The notes below the pieces were generated by a model that was not told where the DNA came from, ran no database searches, and saw only the letters and a program-made list of their open reading frames with translations. A DNA stretch of 64,000 bases from Thiotrichales bacterium 19S9-11 (GTDB lineage Bacteria > Pseudomonadota > Gammaproteobacteria > Francisellales > Francisellaceae), in assembly GCA_021713395.1 (NCBI GenBank), contig JAKJJT010000005.1:1-64000 (forward strand). Direction: 5' to 3'. The first letter of the stretch is position 1, and the number at the start of each line of letters is the position of its first letter. Made by a program: the position numbers and the translations under genes. This document shows, piece after piece, positions 55,108 to 64,000 of the stretch.

Positions 55108-55704
55108 TTATATACTCTTTTTTATCGATAAATAGATCACACTTAAAACTAGAAAAATAAAAGGTGTAATGGTAAGACTAATACCTAAAATACTGCCATA
55201 GCGTTTACCAAAGCGAGCAATACTTTTTTTAATTATAGGAGCAAACCAAGGGATATAGCGCGTGACTTTATTACCCTTAAGGTAGGCTTCTTTATAACGC
55301 GTTTGTATATCATGTGGAAAGTGGAAATGGCAAGCTGCATGATAAAGTAGTCGTGCATAGCGAGAGGAAGGCTTCCAATTATGAACATGATGTGTAATTG
55401 GTAGTAAAGTTTTTACTTCATGTGGATTATAATCAAGGTCATATGCAGTTGTTTTTGTAAGTTGATAACTTACTTCATGTGATGACATTTTATCCCAGTC
55501 ATGAGAATGAAGCTCAACAATAACGCCCCAGGCCTGATCACCATTAGAAGGCACTAAAGTTGCAAACCCAGGTTCAATTAATGGAATACCTTTTACGCTA
55601 AATTGAACCATGTAATTAGGTAAATAGGCGACTTTGCCTTTTCGTCTAACAATTTTATTGCGCATTAGCGCGCCATAAACAAAATACGTATTAGTTGTTT
55701 TCAT
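55108..55704 (-). CDS. Gamma-glutamylcyclotransferase-like protein with C-terminal membrane helix
   Basis: 198 residues. The start TYFVYGALMRNKIVRRKG and the stretch AWGVIVELHSHDWDKMSSHE follow the GGCT/AIG2-like fold, in which the YGxL loop binds the gamma-glutamyl group. A hydrophobic helix at about 172-193 near the C-terminus would tether it to a membrane, which is not usual for soluble GGCT enzymes. Function is inferred from fold only. Confidence 0.65.
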   Translation of the reverse strand: MKTTNTYFVYGALMRNKIVRRKGKVAYLPNYMVQFSVKGIPLIEPGFATLVPSNGDQAWGVIVELHSHDWDKMSSHEVSYQLTKTTAYDLDYNPHEVKTLLPITHHVHNWKPSSRYARLLYHAACHFHFPHDIQTRYKEAYLKGNKVTRYIPWFAPIIKKSIARFGKRYGSILGISLTITPFIFLVLSVIYLSIKKSI

Positions 55705-55754
55705 AATCCATCAAATTATTTATAAGAATTTCCATTATCATTTTAGTATACCGT

Positions 55755-55783
55755 GGAAAAATTTAAAATGCTGCGTTACAGCA
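55755..55783 (-). terminator. Small terminator hairpin after the DASS transporter gene
   Basis: Reading leftwards, TGCTG-TAACG-CAGCA forms a short stem followed by TTTTAAATTTTT. It lies about 26 bases after the transporter stop. The stem is short, so efficiency is doubtful. Confidence 0.45.
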
Positions 55784-55808
55784 GTAAAAAATCATAAAAA
55801 TTAGTCAC

Positions 55809-57203
55809 TTATGAGCTAGTCAAATAACCATTGATACCTATCATTGGCCAATAAGTTAGTGCAACACCCACAAAAACAATGTAACTTGATAGTTTAAGCA
55901 AAACACCCCAACTCATTGCTCGATAAGGGTTAACATGATGGCAGCCTGTTACAATTGCCATTGCAGGTGTGCTAACAGGTAACATGTAGGTTAGTCCTGC
56001 ACAGGTTGCAATAGCAACGGTAATTGCTCTTGGATCAATGCCGTATTGATTTGCTAGGGCAATGCCAATGGGTAGTAATACAGCAACAGCTGCGGCATTT
56101 GACACCATCTCGGTTAATATTAACGCAATTAAAGAGATTAATAGAAAAATCATAAGTGGTGATTGGATGCCAGAATTAACTATAACATCAACCATGGCAT
56201 TTGCAGCGCCTGTATCACGCAATGTTGTACCTAATGCAATCGCACTACCATACATGATAAAAATGCCCCATTTAACATCTTCTTCAACTTCTTTCCAGTT
56301 TGTGATGTTCATAGCAAAAGCTAAAGCAACACCAAATAGAGCAATCGTATCTAGCCCCCAACCAGTACCAAAGAATACCCATAAGATAATGGTAACTGTT
56401 AGGACAAATAACGTATTGATTTCTCTAAGTGTTACTTTTCCCAACTGCTGCTTATGACTAATGAGCGTCTTTCTTGCTCGCTCAATGTTAATGGTTGTAT
56501 TTCTGAGTAAAAATAAAGTAATCATAAAGCAGATGGTTAGCATTAAAAGAACAATTGGAATTGTCCAAAGTGTCCACTGAAGGAAGCTGATTTTTAAGCC
56601 AGTTGTTTCTTGTAATATACCAATTGCTAATGGTGCTCTAGCACCACCTAGTAAGGTTGCTGTACCGCCAGTCATTGCTCCCCAAGCCATACACATAAAA
56701 GCAGCAAATGCAAAATTACGACTCTTTTTTTCCTCTATTGAGTTAACAATTTCTGCAACAATAGGAAATAAAATAGCAGCAACCGCATGCTCGCTGATGA
56801 CAAATGCTAAAAGACTTGAAAGTATAAAAATAGATAATAGAAGCCGTCTAGGCCCTTTACCAAAACGGCTCATCATAGAGATTGCAACACGCGTACTTAA
56901 GCCAGAACGCATAACAGGACTTGCTAAAATAAAAGCACCAAGAACAAAGAAAACAGCACTATTGCCAAAATAACCATAAACAGTTGCAGCGGGAGCTGCA
57001 CCAGTTAGTGGCAATAAAAACAAGACGATGATGCCAGTAATAGCAAGTGGAAAAGCATTACTCATCCACAAAAAGGCAGCAATAACGAAGATAATAAATG
57101 CCATTTTAGCCTGATAAGAAAAACCAGGTAGTTCTATTGCATTCAAAATCAGGAAAATAACTACCCCACAGAGAATGCCTAATAATGTTAAATTTTTATT
57201 CAT
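55809..57203 (-). CDS. SLC13/DASS-family anion:sodium symporter
   Basis: A 464-residue multi-pass protein. The stretch FPLAITGIIVLFLLPLTG, the MAWGAMTGGTATLLGGAR segment and the second hairpin with TEMVSNAAAVAVLLPI and MLPVSTPAMAIVTG reproduce the two SNT-type motifs of divalent anion symporters. Members carry dicarboxylates, citrate, sulfate or phosphate; which one cannot be read from motifs. It is divergent from fadE. Confidence 0.85.
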   Translation of the reverse strand: MNKNLTLLGILCGVVIFLILNAIELPGFSYQAKMAFIIFVIAAFLWMSNAFPLAITGIIVLFLLPLTGAAPAATVYGYFGNSAVFFVLGAFILASPVMRSGLSTRVAISMMSRFGKGPRRLLLSIFILSSLLAFVISEHAVAAILFPIVAEIVNSIEEKKSRNFAFAAFMCMAWGAMTGGTATLLGGARAPLAIGILQETTGLKISFLQWTLWTIPIVLLMLTICFMITLFLLRNTTINIERARKTLISHKQQLGKVTLREINTLFVLTVTIILWVFFGTGWGLDTIALFGVALAFAMNITNWKEVEEDVKWGIFIMYGSAIALGTTLRDTGAANAMVDVIVNSGIQSPLMIFLLISLIALILTEMVSNAAAVAVLLPIGIALANQYGIDPRAITVAIATCAGLTYMLPVSTPAMAIVTGCHHVNPYRAMSWGVLLKLSSYIVFVGVALTYWPMIGINGYLTSS

Positions 57204-57367
57204 AAAGCGTGGAGAGCCTAATTTAATAACTTACTCTAAGTTTTGTTAACAGCTTAACTTTTGTCAAATTTCAGTTTATCAAGTCGTTGTATTAACATGA
57301 TTTGAATTTATAAATAAAAAAATTATACTGTAGGGGTTAACATTAAAATGCTTGGAGGCATGTTCAT

Positions 57368-59857
57368 ATGGCAGGTTGGAGCTTAATTATTATTTTAGTT
57401 GTAACGCTAGCGGGTTTGTATTATGGCGTTAAATTACTTACTTGGGGTGTAATTACGGCAGCTATTCTTTTAGTGGCCAGTCTATCTGGTATGTTAGATG
57501 GCGCACCAAGAATCATTTATTGGGCTGTATTTATGATATTAATGGTCACTTTTAATATAGCAAGTATTAGAAAGAATTTGATTACACAACGCATTTTTAA
57601 TTTCCTGAAAAAATCAACACCAAAACTATCAAAAACAGAAGAGATAGCTTTAAATGCAGGCGATACTTGGGTGGAAGAAAGTCTATTTAGAGGAAAGCCT
57701 AATTGGTCCAATTTACATGAAATTCCCAAACATGAATTAACTGAAGAAGAGCAAAAATTCTTAGACAATGAAACAGAAGAGTTATGTCGTCTAATTGATG
57801 ATTGGCAAGTTATGAATAGTCATGATTTACCTGAAAATGTTTGGCAGTTTATGAAGGATAAGGGGTTTTTTGGCCTTGTTATTGATAAGCAGTATGGTGG
57901 TAAAGGATTTTCAGCTAAAGCACACTCAGATATTGTTTTTAAAGTTGCTTCACGCTCAGGTGTTGGTGCTGTAACTGTTATGGTACCAAACTCACTGGGC
58001 CCAGGAGAGCTACTATATCACTATGGGACAGAGAAACAAAAAAATTACTACCTGCCAAGGCTAGCAAAAGGTGAGGATATTCCATGTTTTGCACTGACTG
58101 AGCCTCAAGCAGGTAGTGATGCAACATCCCTTCAATCAACAGCGATTGTTTGTAAAGGAGTTATTAATGGAAAAGAAACGTTAGGTTTAAAATTAAATTT
58201 TAATAAGCGTTATATTACATTAGCGCCAGTTGCAACATTAATTGGACTAGCAGTTGACTTAAAAGATCCAAACGGTCTATTGGGTGATAAAGGAGCAGAA
58301 GGCATTACGTGTGTTTTAATGCCAAGATCACAACAAGGTCTAGAAATTGGTAATCGTCACTTGCCGGCATATTTGCCATTTATGAATGGTACAGTTAGAG
58401 GCAAAGATGTTTTTGTGCCAATCAATTATATTATTGGTGGTCAAAAAATGGCAGGAGAAGGTTGGCGTATGCTTGTTGAATGCTTATCGATAGGGCGTTC
58501 TATTTCTCTACCAGCATTAGGTACAGCATCAGCAGCAGTTAGTTATTTTACATCCAGTGCTTATGCACATATTCGTAAACAGTTTGGTCTTGAGATTGGT
58601 AAATTTGAAGGGATTGAAGAAACATTAGGTAGCATCGGTGGTTTAAGTTATTTAACACAAGCAACGCGTCAAATGACAGTTGCAGCAGTTGATTCTGGCA
58701 TTAAGCCATCAGTTGCATCAGCAATTGCTAAATATCATAATACAGAAAATGGTAGAAAATGTGTTTCTGATGGAATGGATCTTCACGGTGGACGTGCAAT
58801 TATTGCAGGGCCAAGCAACTACTTTATTGGTGCATATTTAGGTATTCCTGTCTCTATTACAGTTGAAGGCGCGAACATTATGACACGTAATTTACTGATA
58901 TTTGGTCAAGGCTCTATGGCGTGCCATCCTTATGTTAGAGATGAATTTTATGCGATATCAGAAGATAATTTGTCTAAGTTTGATGAGTTAGTATGGACGC
59001 ATGTTGGGTACTATGCACAAAATAAGACAAGAGCATTACTAAGTAGTTTAAGTGCAGGTTTATTTATTCAAGCACCAAACTACTATTTCAAGTCATATTA
59101 TAAAAAAGTTACTCGTTTAAGTTATGCTTTTGCATGGGTAGCAGATTTATCTTTAATGTATTTAGGTGGGGCATTAAAACGTAAAGAACGTTTAAGCGCA
59201 CGTTTAGGAGATGTCTTATCACATTTATATATGGCGTCAGCTGTTTTAAAGTACTTTAAGGATAATAATGAGAGCGCAGATGATGTCGTTTATGCGCGTT
59301 GGGCATTAGATTATTCATTATATCAAGCGCAAGAAGCTTTAATTGAGCTTGGTCATAACTTCCCGTCAAAGACGATTGGTTGGTTTATTAGAAAAGTTTG
59401 TTTCCCTTATGGTAGATCTTATCGCATGCCATCAGATAAGCTCTCACATAAACTGACACAAAGTGCGATGAAAAATGATGGATATCGACAGCGCGTTGCA
59501 AAACAGTTAGCTTTAATTGGTGGTGATAACTCCCCATTAGATAAAGTTAATGATGCCTTTATGAAGCTTTTAGCTGCGCAACCAGTTTACCAAAAGTTAA
59601 TGGATGCGGTAAAAGCAGGTAAAATTAAAAAAGGCCCAATTGATAAAATGTTGCTTCAAGCCAATACAACAGGCACTTTAACTCAGAAAGAAATTGATCA
59701 GATTCAAGCTTCTGAAACAGCACGTCTTTCTGCTTCAGAGGTTGATGAGTTTAGTTTTGATTACTTTAGTAATGAAAAACCACAAACAAGTAATGTTAAA
59801 GTAAAACTAAAACCAGAACTATCAGTTAAAAAAACTGAAGAAACGAAAGTCCAGTAA
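57368..59857 (+). CDS. fadE: Acyl-CoA dehydrogenase FadE
   Basis: 829 residues, the long membrane-associated type. Two hydrophobic helices at the start (about 4-22 and 25-70) precede the flavin-binding core: CFALTEPQAGSDATSLQST, LPAYLPFMNGTVRGKDVFVP, and DGMDLHGGRAIIAGPSNY. A long C-terminal domain is specific to the FadE/DUF1974 group. It carries out the first step of beta-oxidation. GGAGG precedes the ATG. No other fad genes are adjacent; the thiolase is 32 kb away. Confidence 0.94.
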   Translation: MAGWSLIIILVVTLAGLYYGVKLLTWGVITAAILLVASLSGMLDGAPRIIYWAVFMILMVTFNIASIRKNLITQRIFNFLKKSTPKLSKTEEIALNAGDTWVEESLFRGKPNWSNLHEIPKHELTEEEQKFLDNETEELCRLIDDWQVMNSHDLPENVWQFMKDKGFFGLVIDKQYGGKGFSAKAHSDIVFKVASRSGVGAVTVMVPNSLGPGELLYHYGTEKQKNYYLPRLAKGEDIPCFALTEPQAGSDATSLQSTAIVCKGVINGKETLGLKLNFNKRYITLAPVATLIGLAVDLKDPNGLLGDKGAEGITCVLMPRSQQGLEIGNRHLPAYLPFMNGTVRGKDVFVPINYIIGGQKMAGEGWRMLVECLSIGRSISLPALGTASAAVSYFTSSAYAHIRKQFGLEIGKFEGIEETLGSIGGLSYLTQATRQMTVAAVDSGIKPSVASAIAKYHNTENGRKCVSDGMDLHGGRAIIAGPSNYFIGAYLGIPVSITVEGANIMTRNLLIFGQGSMACHPYVRDEFYAISEDNLSKFDELVWTHVGYYAQNKTRALLSSLSAGLFIQAPNYYFKSYYKKVTRLSYAFAWVADLSLMYLGGALKRKERLSARLGDVLSHLYMASAVLKYFKDNNESADDVVYARWALDYSLYQAQEALIELGHNFPSKTIGWFIRKVCFPYGRSYRMPSDKLSHKLTQSAMKNDGYRQRVAKQLALIGGDNSPLDKVNDAFMKLLAAQPVYQKLMDAVKAGKIKKGPIDKMLLQANTTGTLTQKEIDQIQASETARLSASEVDEFSFDYFSNEKPQTSNVKVKLKPELSVKKTEETKVQ

Positions 59858-59964
59858 TAATTAAATTTCCTGTAACAAATCTTCCCTGTTAAGCTTTTAT
59901 ATTCTATGCCATAATTTTATATATTAAGGATGATAAAATATATTAATAATCAGGGAGTATGATT

Positions 59965-61920
59965 ATGCCTGGTGATGATTGGAAGGCATTAGGTTTGCCT
60001 GACCCAAAATTGGAAAATATGTCGACTGATATTATTTTTAATGTTGCGAGTTTTGATTTTTTAAAAAACATTATAAATCATATTAATGATGATTTATTAG
60101 AAAGTGAAGTTTTTAACGATATAAAAGCTCCACTCCAAGAAGTAAAAAAATATTGCAATACAGATATGAATTATGATGCAAGTTACCCATATGGTAATTT
60201 GCGTAAGGCTTTGATATCAAAATTACGGTCATTTATTAATAAAATTGAAGAAAAAGGGCTTAGCTTATCAAAAGAACAACAAAAATTTTTTGATTGTTTA
60301 GTTATTTCTTGTATTGAGAATGAAAATAAAGCATTAGAGTTTATTTATGAAGTAATATCAGATGATTTAAATAGACTCCATCAGACTTCTAATGAAGCTA
60401 AAGATAAAATCACAACTAAATTGCAACCTAAAGGGTCTTTGATTAATACTGATAATCCAAGTAATAAAGGTTCATTAGTTGGACTAACGAAAGCTTTTGG
60501 TGCTTGGACAACGATTGGAGGATACTATCTTGGGTTATCTTATCAACCATTTGAGTGGAATATCCCACAGGTTGTTCAATATAAGTATAAAGAGCTCAAG
60601 GCATATCCTAAAGAGGATCGTATGGGGACGATTGGTGTTTATAAGGAGGCTGTTGAAGAGATCGAGCCATTTGCGAAGTACTATTTGCAAGCAGTAGCTA
60701 GGAGAGCAGAAGAGAAGAAGGATTTAAAATCTAAGTTTTCAACAATTTATTTTAATTTTTTACAAACTAAAGGAAAAACTTCTGAGTCTTTGCTAGAAGG
60801 AGGCATAACAGATAAACTTCATAAGCTTGAAGAAAGTGATCAGTATGGTGTTGCTGTCATTACCATGCCACTAAAATTTACAACCTATTCGACAATTTCA
60901 TTAGAAGATTACAAAAAAAAATTAGCTGATGCTTTTACGAATAATTTATTAGGCGTAAAATTCAGCTCACAAGTTAGAAGTATGTTATTTCAGAAAGAAG
61001 GCCAATTTGAACAAAAAATAAATGACCTTTTAGATCAATCAGCAAGTAAACTAAAATTTGATGATCATGTAGAGCTAAACAAAAATAATCAAATTGCCTT
61101 GTATCAATATTTTTCTAAATATTTAGTTGTGAAGTTTTTGATAGAAGAGCTTGGTCCAGATATTTTATTATTTATTTGTAAAGACGGGATTGATCGTTCA
61201 CGTGTAGCATCGTTAATTTATAATTTAATGGAGTCTATCGAAACAGGTTCACCAATGACTAAAAATGAATTTTTGCAAGCTTTACATGCAGCAGCAGTTT
61301 TAGTCAAAGGGAGGCCAATGAATGAAAATATTAAGAATTTTTGGATTTTTATTGATGCTTTGTTAAATGCGAATCAAGCATTAATTGAAAGCCATTCTAC
61401 TGAATACTTAGCTCATTGGCGAGATGAAAACACATTGCCAGAAGTTTTGGCAGAATCTCAAGAAAAAGAACGTTTATTAGATAAGTTGAAATCAGAAGCT
61501 GATGAGATAAAAAATGAACCAAGAAAGTTAATTCAGCTATATAACGAAGTTACAACGATTGATGATAGCGCTAAGAATAGATATCGAGGCTTAGCTTTTG
61601 AAAGGGGTTACTTGCCTTCAAGGTATTTTGGTAGAACCTATCACTTATATCTTGGTGTGGAGCATATAAAAAATCTTATTTTAAAGCATTATGATGAAAA
61701 TTCGATGCCACTTGACCTTATAAAAAAATCAGAGGAAATTTTTAAAAGGCATGAACATCCATGGCGAGACTGGGATTATAGTTTTCGAGATACAAATCAG
61801 GTGAAAAAATTAAAGAGTAAAAGTAGTAGTACGCCTAGCTTACCTATGTTTGTTAATGATAATGGAGAGACTGATGAAAAGTTGCATTACTCATCTAGTG
61901 CTACTCTAATAAATGAATAA
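59965..61920 (+). CDS. Large CX5R phosphatase-like protein, candidate effector
   Basis: 651 residues from ATG 59965 (AGGGAG seven bases before it; an ATG two codons earlier is also open). No signal peptide or membrane helix. Residues about 396-425 contain ILLFICKDGIDRSRVASL: Cys405 and Arg411 form a CX5R(S/T) phosphatase loop whose wording resembles the CKSGKDRT of SopB/IpgD phosphoinositide phosphatases. The rest is Lys/Glu-rich and helical; the last 30 residues are Ser-rich and probably disordered. I recognise no other domain. Phosphoinositide or protein phosphatase activity is inference; a host-directed role would fit the organism type. Confidence 0.7.
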   Translation: MPGDDWKALGLPDPKLENMSTDIIFNVASFDFLKNIINHINDDLLESEVFNDIKAPLQEVKKYCNTDMNYDASYPYGNLRKALISKLRSFINKIEEKGLSLSKEQQKFFDCLVISCIENENKALEFIYEVISDDLNRLHQTSNEAKDKITTKLQPKGSLINTDNPSNKGSLVGLTKAFGAWTTIGGYYLGLSYQPFEWNIPQVVQYKYKELKAYPKEDRMGTIGVYKEAVEEIEPFAKYYLQAVARRAEEKKDLKSKFSTIYFNFLQTKGKTSESLLEGGITDKLHKLEESDQYGVAVITMPLKFTTYSTISLEDYKKKLADAFTNNLLGVKFSSQVRSMLFQKEGQFEQKINDLLDQSASKLKFDDHVELNKNNQIALYQYFSKYLVVKFLIEELGPDILLFICKDGIDRSRVASLIYNLMESIETGSPMTKNEFLQALHAAAVLVKGRPMNENIKNFWIFIDALLNANQALIESHSTEYLAHWRDENTLPEVLAESQEKERLLDKLKSEADEIKNEPRKLIQLYNEVTTIDDSAKNRYRGLAFERGYLPSRYFGRTYHLYLGVEHIKNLILKHYDENSMPLDLIKKSEEIFKRHEHPWRDWDYSFRDTNQVKKLKSKSSSTPSLPMFVNDNGETDEKLHYSSSATLINE

Positions 61921-62000
61921 ATAAAACCAAATCTTTTCCCAACCATAGAGAATATTTATAATAAGATCTCTTATCTAATAAAAATAAGGAAAATAATTAG

Positions 62001-62381
62001 ATGAAAAAGATTATTCAAACGGATAATGCGCCACAAGCAATTGGTACTTACTCTCAAGCAGTTCTAGTTGATAAAACACTGTATGCATCAGGGCAAATTC
62101 CACTTGATCCAAAAACAATGACGATTGTTTCTAATGATTTTGAAGCACAAGCATATCAAGTATTTAAAAATTTTCGAGCTGTTCTTGAAGCATCAGGGGG
62201 TGATTTAAGTCATGTCGTAAAATTAACCATATTTTTAACGGATTTAAGTAATTTTAATATGGTTAATGAAGTGATGAGTCAGTACTTTAACGAGCCTTAC
62301 CCCGCGCGCGTTGCATTAGAAGTTTCAAGGCTACCTAAAGATGTAAAAATTGAAATTGAAGGTACAGCCGTACTTGATTAA
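62001..62381 (+). CDS. ridA: RidA-family enamine/imine deaminase
   Basis: 126 residues. IGTYSQAVLVDKTLYASGQIPLD, the catalytic arginine in YPARVALEVSRLPKDVKIEIE (about 104) and the full length are those of RidA (YjgF). It hydrolyses reactive 2-aminoacrylate formed by PLP enzymes. It overlaps the convergent pdxH gene by four bases. Confidence 0.95.
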   Translation: MKKIIQTDNAPQAIGTYSQAVLVDKTLYASGQIPLDPKTMTIVSNDFEAQAYQVFKNFRAVLEASGGDLSHVVKLTIFLTDLSNFNMVNEVMSQYFNEPYPARVALEVSRLPKDVKIEIEGTAVLD

Positions 62382-63037
62382 GGTGCTAAGTGATTAATTT
62401 GCCAGTCGGTAGAATCTACATTATCCCGTTGAAAACAGATTCGTTCATGTAGACGACTGTGCCTACCTTGCCAAAATTCAATTAGTAGTGGTTGTAAAGA
62501 GTAACCACCCCAATGTGCTGGCCGAGGTATATTTTTTGCACTTTTAAACTGAGCTTGAGCCTTTTGAAAGGATTCCATTAATTCATTATAATTTTTAATT
62601 ACTTGACTTTGCTTTGAAGCCCAGGCACTAATCTGGCTTTCTTTATCACGAGTAGCAAAGTAGGTATCAGAAATATCAGAAGATACTTTTATAATAGGTC
62701 CTCGAATACGGATTTGCTGATGTAGGTCTGGCCACCAAAATAACATAGAAGCTGATGGGTTTTGGTCCAACTGAAGTGATTTTTGACTGTTATAGTTAGT
62801 ATAAAAAATAAATCCAGTATGATTGAAATTTTTTAACAACAACATACGACTATCAGGCCTATTATTTTCATCAACAGTGGATAAGCTAAATGCATTGGGT
62901 TCTGTGATTTTCGTTTTTTTTGCTTGATTAAGCCATTGAGCAAAAGCATCAAAGGGACAAGTGCCAAGCTTTGTTTGAAAAAACGCTCTATTTGGATAAT
63001 TTATACGCCAATCATTTAAATTTGCCATTGAGTTCAT
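62378..63037 (-). CDS. pdxH: Pyridoxamine/pyridoxine 5'-phosphate oxidase
   Basis: A 219-residue FMN enzyme that makes PLP. RPDSRMLLLKNFNHTGFIFYTNYNS holds the FMN/substrate site; RPAHWGGYSLQP and EFWQGRHSRLHERICF near the end are diagnostic. It supplies the cofactor for the TrpB, Alr and other PLP enzymes in this window. Two close ATG codons at the start (63037 and 63028) are both possible. Confidence 0.95.
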   Translation of the reverse strand: MNSMANLNDWRINYPNRAFFQTKLGTCPFDAFAQWLNQAKKTKITEPNAFSLSTVDENNRPDSRMLLLKNFNHTGFIFYTNYNSQKSLQLDQNPSASMLFWWPDLHQQIRIRGPIIKVSSDISDTYFATRDKESQISAWASKQSQVIKNYNELMESFQKAQAQFKSAKNIPRPAHWGGYSLQPLLIEFWQGRHSRLHERICFQRDNVDSTDWQINHLAP

Positions 63038-63150
63038 TTTATATTGTTTGTTTTAAAATAAAAAATAGCAATTTTATCGAGAAAAAAAAACAAAATTGCA
63101 TTAAAATAGTTCAAATTTTTTGATTTGATAAGCTTAGGAGTAAAAAGCTT

Positions 63151-63780
63151 ATGTCAGATAAACGTTTGATGATCATCGGTGTTGCAGGGGCATCAGGTTC
63201 GGGTAAAAGCTTACTAGCGAATACAATTGTTAATGAGCTTGGCTCAGATCGAGTTGTTGTAATTTCAGAAGATCATTATTACAAACATCGCGATGACCTA
63301 ACGTTAGAAGAAAGAGCAAAGATTAATTATGACCATCCAAGTGCATTTGATCATCAGTTAATGAAAGAGCAGTTAAGTATGCTTTTAAATGGCCAATCAA
63401 TTAATGTGCCAATTTATGATTATGCAACGCACCTAAGGACAGGTGAAGTGATGAAAGTTGATCATGAAAAAGACATCATTGTGCTAGAAGGTATTTTATT
63501 ATTTATTGATGTAGCACTTAGAAAGATGATGGATATTCGAATTTTTATGGATACACCACTAGATGTTTGCTTTATCAGACGATTAATGCGTGATGTTCAA
63601 GAACGTGGCCGAAGCTTAGAAAGTGTTGTCATACAATATCAAGAAACAGTACGTCCAATGTTTTTACAGTTCATTGAGCCATCTAAACAATATGCAGATA
63701 TCATTGTGCCAAATGGTGGTAAAAATAGAATTGCAATTGATCTAATTCAAACAAAACTAAAAGAATTATTGAAAAAATAA
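63151..63780 (+). CDS. udk: Uridine/cytidine kinase
   Basis: 209 residues. The P-loop GASGSGKS is at 13-20; the segments SEDHYYKH, INYDHPSAFDHQLM and VPIYDYATHLRTG form the nucleoside site; the lid DVCFIRRLMRDVQERGRS follows. It phosphorylates uridine and cytidine for pyrimidine salvage. AGGAG precedes the start. Confidence 0.94.
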   Translation: MSDKRLMIIGVAGASGSGKSLLANTIVNELGSDRVVVISEDHYYKHRDDLTLEERAKINYDHPSAFDHQLMKEQLSMLLNGQSINVPIYDYATHLRTGEVMKVDHEKDIIVLEGILLFIDVALRKMMDIRIFMDTPLDVCFIRRLMRDVQERGRSLESVVIQYQETVRPMFLQFIEPSKQYADIIVPNGGKNRIAIDLIQTKLKELLKK

Positions 63781-63787
63781 GTTTTAA

Positions 63788-64000
63788 TTAAGATTTATCA
63801 TTTGGTGATGTAGTTGGTTGTTCTGTTTTTGCTGGTGTTTTGTCTTTTGAATTAGTATTAGGCTTTGACATTAATCTACTTTTATCAATAGTAAGTTTAG
63901 CTTCATCTTTTTTCTTTTTATCAGAAGGCTTTGGTAAACCTAACCATTGGTTGATACTAATTAGGTCTTGGGGCGCCAATGTGCCTGCCTGTTGCTTTAA
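63788..64000 (-). CDS. C-terminal part of an unrecognised gene (runs off the right edge)
   Basis: The reverse strand is open from the window edge to the stop at 63788, giving at least 70 residues. It starts LKQQAGTLAPQDLISINQWL and ends in a low-complexity tail rich in Lys, Thr, Pro, Ser and Asp (KDKTPAKTEQPTTSPNDKS). A TTG at 63979 is in frame but nothing suggests it is a true start. No family is recognised; the stop lies seven bases past the convergent udk stop. Confidence 0.55.
   Translation of the reverse strand, partial: LKQQAGTLAPQDLISINQWLGLPKPSDKKKKDEAKLTIDKSRLMSKPNTNSKDKTPAKTEQPTTSPNDKS

Noticed and set aside
56062-56457. Forward 131-codon ORF inside the DASS transporter gene
   Set aside because: Antisense shadow of a well-recognised gene with no ribosome binding site and no family likeness.

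Overview
This window reads as chromosomal DNA from an AT-rich gammaproteobacterium. The rpsF-rpsR-rplI-dnaB-alr block, FtsI, MurE with a diaminopimelate-type DNPR motif, Mrp, Dcd, PdxH, RlmN and PilF-like proteins are all of that type. A fused NMN adenylyltransferase/Nudix enzyme, a FUSC permease and possible host-directed proteins (an ankyrin protein and a CX5R phosphatase-like protein) point towards the Francisella/Fangia/Piscirickettsia side of the class. The genus is inference and is not proven by anything here.

Layout. 1-0.14 kb: end of an IS3-family element abutting an ankyrin-repeat gene. 0.8-10.8 kb: housekeeping genes (SDR oxidoreductase, dnaE, cysQ, a cyclase-family hydrolase, dGTPase-like protein, thioesterase, ddl, a DUF202 protein). 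11-21 kb: desaturase, a eukaryote-like pyrF, then a rearranged cell-wall cluster in the order murE-tusA-murF-trpB-trpA-rsmH-ftsL-ftsI. 21.3-23.2 kb: a three-gene copper-peptide operon of the bufferin/HvfABC kind, with a GKCG-repeat precursor, an MNIO (DUF692) enzyme and a DUF2063 partner. 23.3-28.2 kb: solute-binding protein, FUSC permease, thiolase, mrp, dcd.

28.4-34.5 kb holds the most unusual block. A TolC-like outer-membrane lipoprotein, a periplasmic adaptor, a GAF-like/HlyD adaptor and a PqqD-like/M50 protease/HlyD fusion are packed in one operon with no ABC, RND or MFS pump. It looks like an envelope-spanning export or processing machine of unknown cargo. Downstream lie nadM-nudix and a coupled pair of small unknown genes (35.9-36.6 kb) that could be cargo. 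36.7-39.1 kb: yaaA, rlmH, rpmE, a HigBA-like toxin-antitoxin pair and tRNA-Arg(CCG).

39.2-52.9 kb: MFS transporter, uvrD, a racemase, an alpha/beta-hydrolase-patatin fusion whose hydrolase half lacks the nucleophile serine, rluB, a LOG-family gene, the ribosomal/dnaB/alr block, rlmN and a PilF-like lipoprotein. 52.9-64 kb: MFS/LysR divergent pair, a GGCT-like membrane protein, a DASS transporter, fadE, a 651-residue CX5R phosphatase-like protein, ridA, pdxH, udk and the end of an unrecognised gene.

No CRISPR array, prophage or rRNA gene was seen. Start codons were adjusted where an upstream ORF start had no ribosome binding site or ran into a neighbouring gene. All similarity statements come from reading motifs, not from searches.
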